Shown here: positions 5,761 to 8,046 of the stretch, one piece after another
Position numbering within the stretch: the first letter of the stretch is position 1
How the letters are laid out: every line of letters begins with the position of its first letter
Origin: Anaeromyxobacter_A sp035636195
Lineage (GTDB): Bacteria > Myxococcota > Myxococcia > Myxococcales > Anaeromyxobacteraceae
Direction of reading: 5' to 3'
Assembly: GCA_035636195.1 (NCBI GenBank)
Contig: DASPZP010000192.1
Span: forward strand, 1-8,046
Length of the DNA stretch: 8,046 nt
Position numbers and translations under genes: made by a program
The notes under the pieces: model-generated
Databases searched by the model: none
The model's input: only the letters and a program-made list of their open reading frames with translations
What the model was told of the DNA's origin: nothing

Positions 5761-5795
5761 CAGGCTGGCGCGCGGCCGTGGGTCGGGTGGGGGCG

Positions 5796-5824
5796 GTGCC
5801 CGCCGGCGGATGCGGTGCTAACCT
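5796..5824 (+). promoter_or_regulatory. Possible promoter of the small gene at 5831
   Basis: TAACCT (5819-5824) lies 6 nt before the GTG at 5831. A weak -35, GTGCCC (5796-5801), is 17 bp upstream with 3 of 6 matches. There is no Shine-Dalgarno sequence, so a leaderless transcript is likely if this is used. The same TAACCT hexamer is the proposed -10 of the coiled-coil gene. Confidence 0.35.
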
Positions 5825-5830
5825 CAGCGC

Positions 5831-6148
5831 GTGGAGGACTTCGTCGAGCGCGTGGTGCACCGGCTCCGCGACGAGCGCGGCTTCAGCCGCAACCGTCACT
5901 ACGCCACCTTCTCGTCGCCCGAGGGGAAGCGGGCCCTCCGCATCCATCGCCACCTGCGCTCGATCGAGCGCGACCTCTCCCGGGGCTCGCGCGTGTCGGT
6001 CGAGCGCGACGCGGCGCGGGTGCGCCTCACCCTGCGATCGAAGGGCGGGCTCCGCACCGCGTTTCTGACCGAGGCCGAGTTCCGGATCCTCTGCACGAGC
6101 CCGCTCGTCCGCGCCGCGCTCGTCGCCACGCCGCCCGCGACGGGCTAG
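5831..6148 (+). CDS. Small hypothetical protein, 105 residues
   Basis: I do not recognise this protein. It starts at a GTG with the sequence VEDFVERVVHRLRDERGFSRNR, an amphipathic helix, followed by alternating basic strand-like stretches (RALRIHRHLRSIERDL, SRVSVERDAARVRLTLRS) and a C-terminal helix (TEAEFRILCTSPLVRAAL). It is rich in Arg (about one residue in six), with no membrane segment, signal peptide or metal motif. A compact alpha/beta, possibly nucleic-acid-contacting, protein is conceivable from charge alone, but this is a guess. Reality as a gene is supported by an amphipathic and sensible composition, a -10-like box just upstream, and an end that exactly meets the convergent dapF stop. 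The dapF-antisense frames nearby have none of these. Its TAG shares bases with the dapF stop inside CTAG at 6145-6148. Confidence 0.7.
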   Translation: MEDFVERVVHRLRDERGFSRNRHYATFSSPEGKRALRIHRHLRSIERDLSRGSRVSVERDAARVRLTLRSKGGLRTAFLTEAEFRILCTSPLVRAALVATPPATG

Positions 6149-6933
6149 AGGCCGGTCTGTCCTTCGAAGGCGCGCTCGGCCGGGCCGCGCATCAGCACGC
6201 CGGCGAGGTCGGGCGCGACGGTGATCTGGAGCACCCCCCCTGGCAGCGCGATGTGGAGCGCCTCTCCAGCCGGGAGGAGCCCGGTCTTCACCGCCGCCAC
6301 CGCCGCCGCGCAGGCGCCGGTTCCGCAGGCCTCGGTGAGCCCGGCGCCGCGCTCCCACACGATCAGGTCGAGGCCGCCCTTGCGCGGGGCGGCGAAGCCG
6401 GCGTTGACGCCGCCCGGCACCGCACGCTCCACGAGCGGCCCGAGCGTGATGGCCCGGTCGGGCGTGGCGGCGCCGAAGAAGACGGCGTGCGGGTTTCCCA
6501 TCGAGACGCGGTGCGCGAGGAGCCGCTCGCCGGCGAGCTCGAAGGCCTGCTCGTGCTCGTAACGGGCGGGGCCCATCTCCACCGACACGGCCTCCACCTC
6601 GCCACGGGGGCCGCGGTGGACCATGCACCGCTTCGGCCCGGCGCCGGTCTCGATGGCGAGGGCGCCATCGAGCCCGCGCCGCTCGGCGAGGTGGCGCGCC
6701 ACGCAGCGGATGCCGTTGCCACACATCGCTGCCACCGAGCCGTCGGAGTTGTAGACGTGCATGAAGGTGGCGCCGCCCTGACGGGCCGGCAGCAGCGAGA
6801 GCACGCCGTCGGCGCCGATGCCGCGGCGGCGGTCGCATAGCCGGACCGCGCGGGCGGCGCTCATGAGCTCGGGCGTCTCGACCACGACGAAGTCGTTACC
6901 GAGACCCTGGTACTTCCAGAAGGTGAGGGGCAC
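6145..6933 (-). CDS. dapF: Diaminopimelate epimerase
   Basis: The protein has 262 residues, close to the usual 270-280. It converts LL-diaminopimelate to the meso form, the precursor of lysine and of peptidoglycan cross-links, by a cofactor-free two-cysteine mechanism. Both active-site cysteines are present: C71 in MCGNGIRC and C203 in EACGTGAC. Other family marks are the opening FWKYQGLGNDFVV, RRGIGADGV (about 37-44), NSDGS (62-66), GNPHAV (146-151) and ERGAGLT before the second cysteine. The start is a GTG at 6933, fixed by the conserved N-terminus; no ribosome site precedes it, but a TATAAT ends seven bases upstream. It lies downstream of the argE-like gene on the same strand, with a 75-bp gap, and converges on the small gene at 5831 with overlapping stop codons. 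Confidence 0.96.
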   Translation of the reverse strand: MPLTFWKYQGLGNDFVVVETPELMSAARAVRLCDRRRGIGADGVLSLLPARQGGATFMHVYNSDGSVAAMCGNGIRCVARHLAERRGLDGALAIETGAGPKRCMVHRGPRGEVEAVSVEMGPARYEHEQAFELAGERLLAHRVSMGNPHAVFFGAATPDRAITLGPLVERAVPGGVNAGFAAPRKGGLDLIVWERGAGLTEACGTGACAAAVAAVKTGLLPAGEALHIALPGGVLQITVAPDLAGVLMRGPAERAFEGQTGL

Positions 6934-6940
6934 GAAGGTG

Positions 6941-6946
6941 ATTATA
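6941..6946 (-). promoter_or_regulatory. Consensus -10 box of dapF, leaderless layout
   Basis: On the minus strand the perfect hexamer TATAAT (6946-6941) is followed by CACCTTC and then the GTG start. Seven nt between -10 and start codon place transcription initiation at the start codon itself. No convincing -35 is seen; the DNA 17-18 bp upstream is C-rich. A perfect TATAAT is unlikely by chance in DNA this GC-rich. Confidence 0.6.
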
Positions 6947-6988
6947 GCGGCAGGGCGGACGGCGGGGGACCACCCACCGGCGCGACGC

Positions 6989-7008
6989 GGCGGCGGGTAC
7001 CCGCCGCC
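6989..7008 (-). terminator. 20-bp perfect palindrome directly after the argE stop
   Basis: The half-site GGCGGCGGGT is followed by its exact reverse complement, so a transcript could form an 8-bp G-C stem with a GUAC loop. It begins at the base after the argE stop codon (7009-7011) and ends about 42 bp before the dapF -10 box. There is no T-tract, so it is not a classic intrinsic terminator. It could be an mRNA 3'-end stabiliser, a Rho-linked or pause hairpin, or a protein-binding palindrome. Confidence 0.45.
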
Positions 7009-8046
7009 CTAGCTACAGAACCGCTCGACCGCGCGCTCCAGGATGGCGGCGCAGCGGTCGAGCTCGGCCATCGGGACGAACTCGCCGGTGCGATGGGCGA
7101 CGCGGATGTCGCCGGGCCCGAAGACGCACCCCTCGGCGCCCATGGCGGCGAGCTCGGGGAGCTCGGTGCCGAAGGGGATGGTGCGGGCCGTGTGGCCGCT
7201 CTCCGCCTCGAGGAAGCGGACCAGCTCGGCGTCGGGCGCGGTCACCGCCGCCTCGTCGAGCCGCATGGGCGTCCGCCGGACGGCGATCCCCTTGCCGCTC
7301 GCGGCGGCGACGCGCTCGGCGGCCTCGTCGAACAGGCGCAGCGCCCGCTCGGGATCCTGCCCGGGGATGGGGCGCCACTCGAGCGAGAAGGTGCACTCGC
7401 CGGCGAGGATGTTGCGGGCCTTGCCCCCCTGGATGAGGCCCACGTTGAAGGTGGTCCAGGGCGGCGCGAAGAGCGGGGACTGGTGGTCCTTCATCGTCTC
7501 CTGCACCCGCTCCACCTCGACCAGGAGCCGGGCGGCCGCATGGATGGCCGAGGCGCCCAGGTCGGGGAAGGCGCTGTGCCCCTCGACCCCGCTCACGGTC
7601 ACGTCGACGGCGCAGTAGCCCTTGTGAGCGCGCACCGGCACGAGCGTGGTCGGCTCCCCCACGATGGCATGGCGCGGCCGCACCCGCCCCTCTTCGAGGA
7701 TCATCTTCGCGCCGGTGCAGCCCACCTCCTCGTCGCTCGTGAAGAGGAGGTGCAGCGGCTTCGCCGCGGCGCGGGTGCGCGCGGCCACGGCGACGGCGCA
7801 GGCCACGAAGCCCTTGGTGTCCGCGGACCCGCGGCCGTAGATCTTGCCGTCGCGCAGCGCTCCCGAGAGCGCCTCCTCCCACTCGGGATCGAACGGGACG
7901 CAGTCGGTGTGGCCGACGAGCGCGAGCCCCCCGGGCACATCCGGGCCGCGCCGGCAGACGAGGTTCGTCTTGGCGACGCCCGCCGCGTCACGCCAGTCGA
8001 GCCGGCGCGTCTCGAAGCCGAGCGGTCGCACCAGCCCCTCGAGCAG
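7009..8046 (-). CDS. argE: Acetylornithine deacetylase-like M20 metallopeptidase, 5' end missing
   Basis: The frame is open to the window edge, giving 345 residues; full-length relatives have about 380-400, so roughly 40 N-terminal residues lie outside. Numbering from the edge, the M20 di-metal motifs are GHTDCVPFD (H46, catalytic D48), GRGSADTKGF (bridging D76), TSDEEVGCTGA (catalytic E106, ligand E107), GEPTT (E131) and, near the C-terminus, GDIRVAHRTGEF with the last histidine ligand. HKGYCAVDVTVSG opens the dimerisation domain. The AHxxxEFV ending, EEVGCTGA and VGEPT segments are those I associate with ArgE, which removes acetate from N-acetylornithine in arginine synthesis. DapE (succinyl-DAP desuccinylase) is the main alternative and would suit the neighbouring dapF, but its motifs differ. 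A palindrome follows the stop immediately. Confidence 0.8.
   Translation of the reverse strand: MLEGLVRPLGFETRRLDWRDAAGVAKTNLVCRRGPDVPGGLALVGHTDCVPFDPEWEEALSGALRDGKIYGRGSADTKGFVACAVAVAARTRAAAKPLHLLFTSDEEVGCTGAKMILEEGRVRPRHAIVGEPTTLVPVRAHKGYCAVDVTVSGVEGHSAFPDLGASAIHAAARLLVEVERVQETMKDHQSPLFAPPWTTFNVGLIQGGKARNILAGECTFSLEWRPIPGQDPERALRLFDEAAERVAAASGKGIAVRRTPMRLDEAAVTAPDAELVRFLEAESGHTARTIPFGTELPELAAMGAEGCVFGPGDIRVAHRTGEFVPMAELDRCAAILERAVERFCS

Noticed and set aside
5600..5772. Programmed frameshift extending the hemerythrin into the downstream frame
   Set aside because: The product would carry the last helix twice, and no slippery sequence is visible at the junction. A decayed paralogue is simpler.
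5747..6838. 363-codon minus-strand frame overlapping dapF
   Set aside because: It is an out-of-frame Arg/Ala/Gly-rich shadow of dapF on the same strand.
5815..6840. 341-codon plus-strand frame opposite dapF
   Set aside because: It lies mostly on the antisense strand of dapF, whose catalytic motifs are intact. It shares its frame with the hemerythrin relic only because stop codons are rare in this DNA.

Overview
This is a very GC-rich chromosomal window with strongly GC-ending codons, short intergenic gaps and many long spurious antisense frames. The gene types (WYL regulator, four-helix-sensor histidine kinase, M16 peptidase, bacteriohemerythrin, dapF, argE-like) and the base composition suggest a Myxococcota bacterium, most likely Anaeromyxobacter or a close relative. 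That placement is an inference, not a database result. No phage, IS, CRISPR, tRNA or rRNA was seen. The window is mostly core metabolism and signalling, with interest in the intergenic DNA.

Layout. 1-347 (-) is the N-terminal part of a WYL-type regulator. It is divergent from 435-1061 (+), a DUF1054/YktB-like protein. 1062-1212 is a composite palindromic repeat containing a perfect 45-bp tandem duplication; it lies between that gene and the convergent 1213-2055 (-), a membrane-anchored coiled-coil protein of unknown function. The divergent gap 2056-2282 holds a promoter whose 19-bp spacer is exactly a perfect inverted repeat (a MerR-type layout), a cluster of GC palindromes, and the probable promoter of a two-gene operon. 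That operon is a membrane sensor histidine kinase (2283-3836) overlapping by ATGA with an M16B zinc peptidase (3833-5197). A compact hairpin plus T-tract follows and abuts the promoter of a bacteriohemerythrin (5283-5684). Directly behind its stop is the C-terminal relic of a second, diverged hemerythrin (5689-5760). A small uncharacterised gene (5831-6148) then shares its stop bases with the convergent dapF (6145-6933, -). Upstream of dapF is a 20-bp perfect palindrome and then an argE-like M20 deacetylase (7009-8046, -, 5' end outside the window).

How the parts relate. dapF (lysine and peptidoglycan precursor synthesis) and argE (arginine synthesis) are codirectional amino-acid genes, but the palindrome and a consensus TATAAT before dapF argue for separate transcription. 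The kinase and peptidase are probably cotranscribed and translationally coupled, and no response regulator is present. Three genes (hemerythrin, the small ORF, dapF) have -10-like boxes 6-8 nt before their start codons and no Shine-Dalgarno sequence, suggesting leaderless mRNAs.
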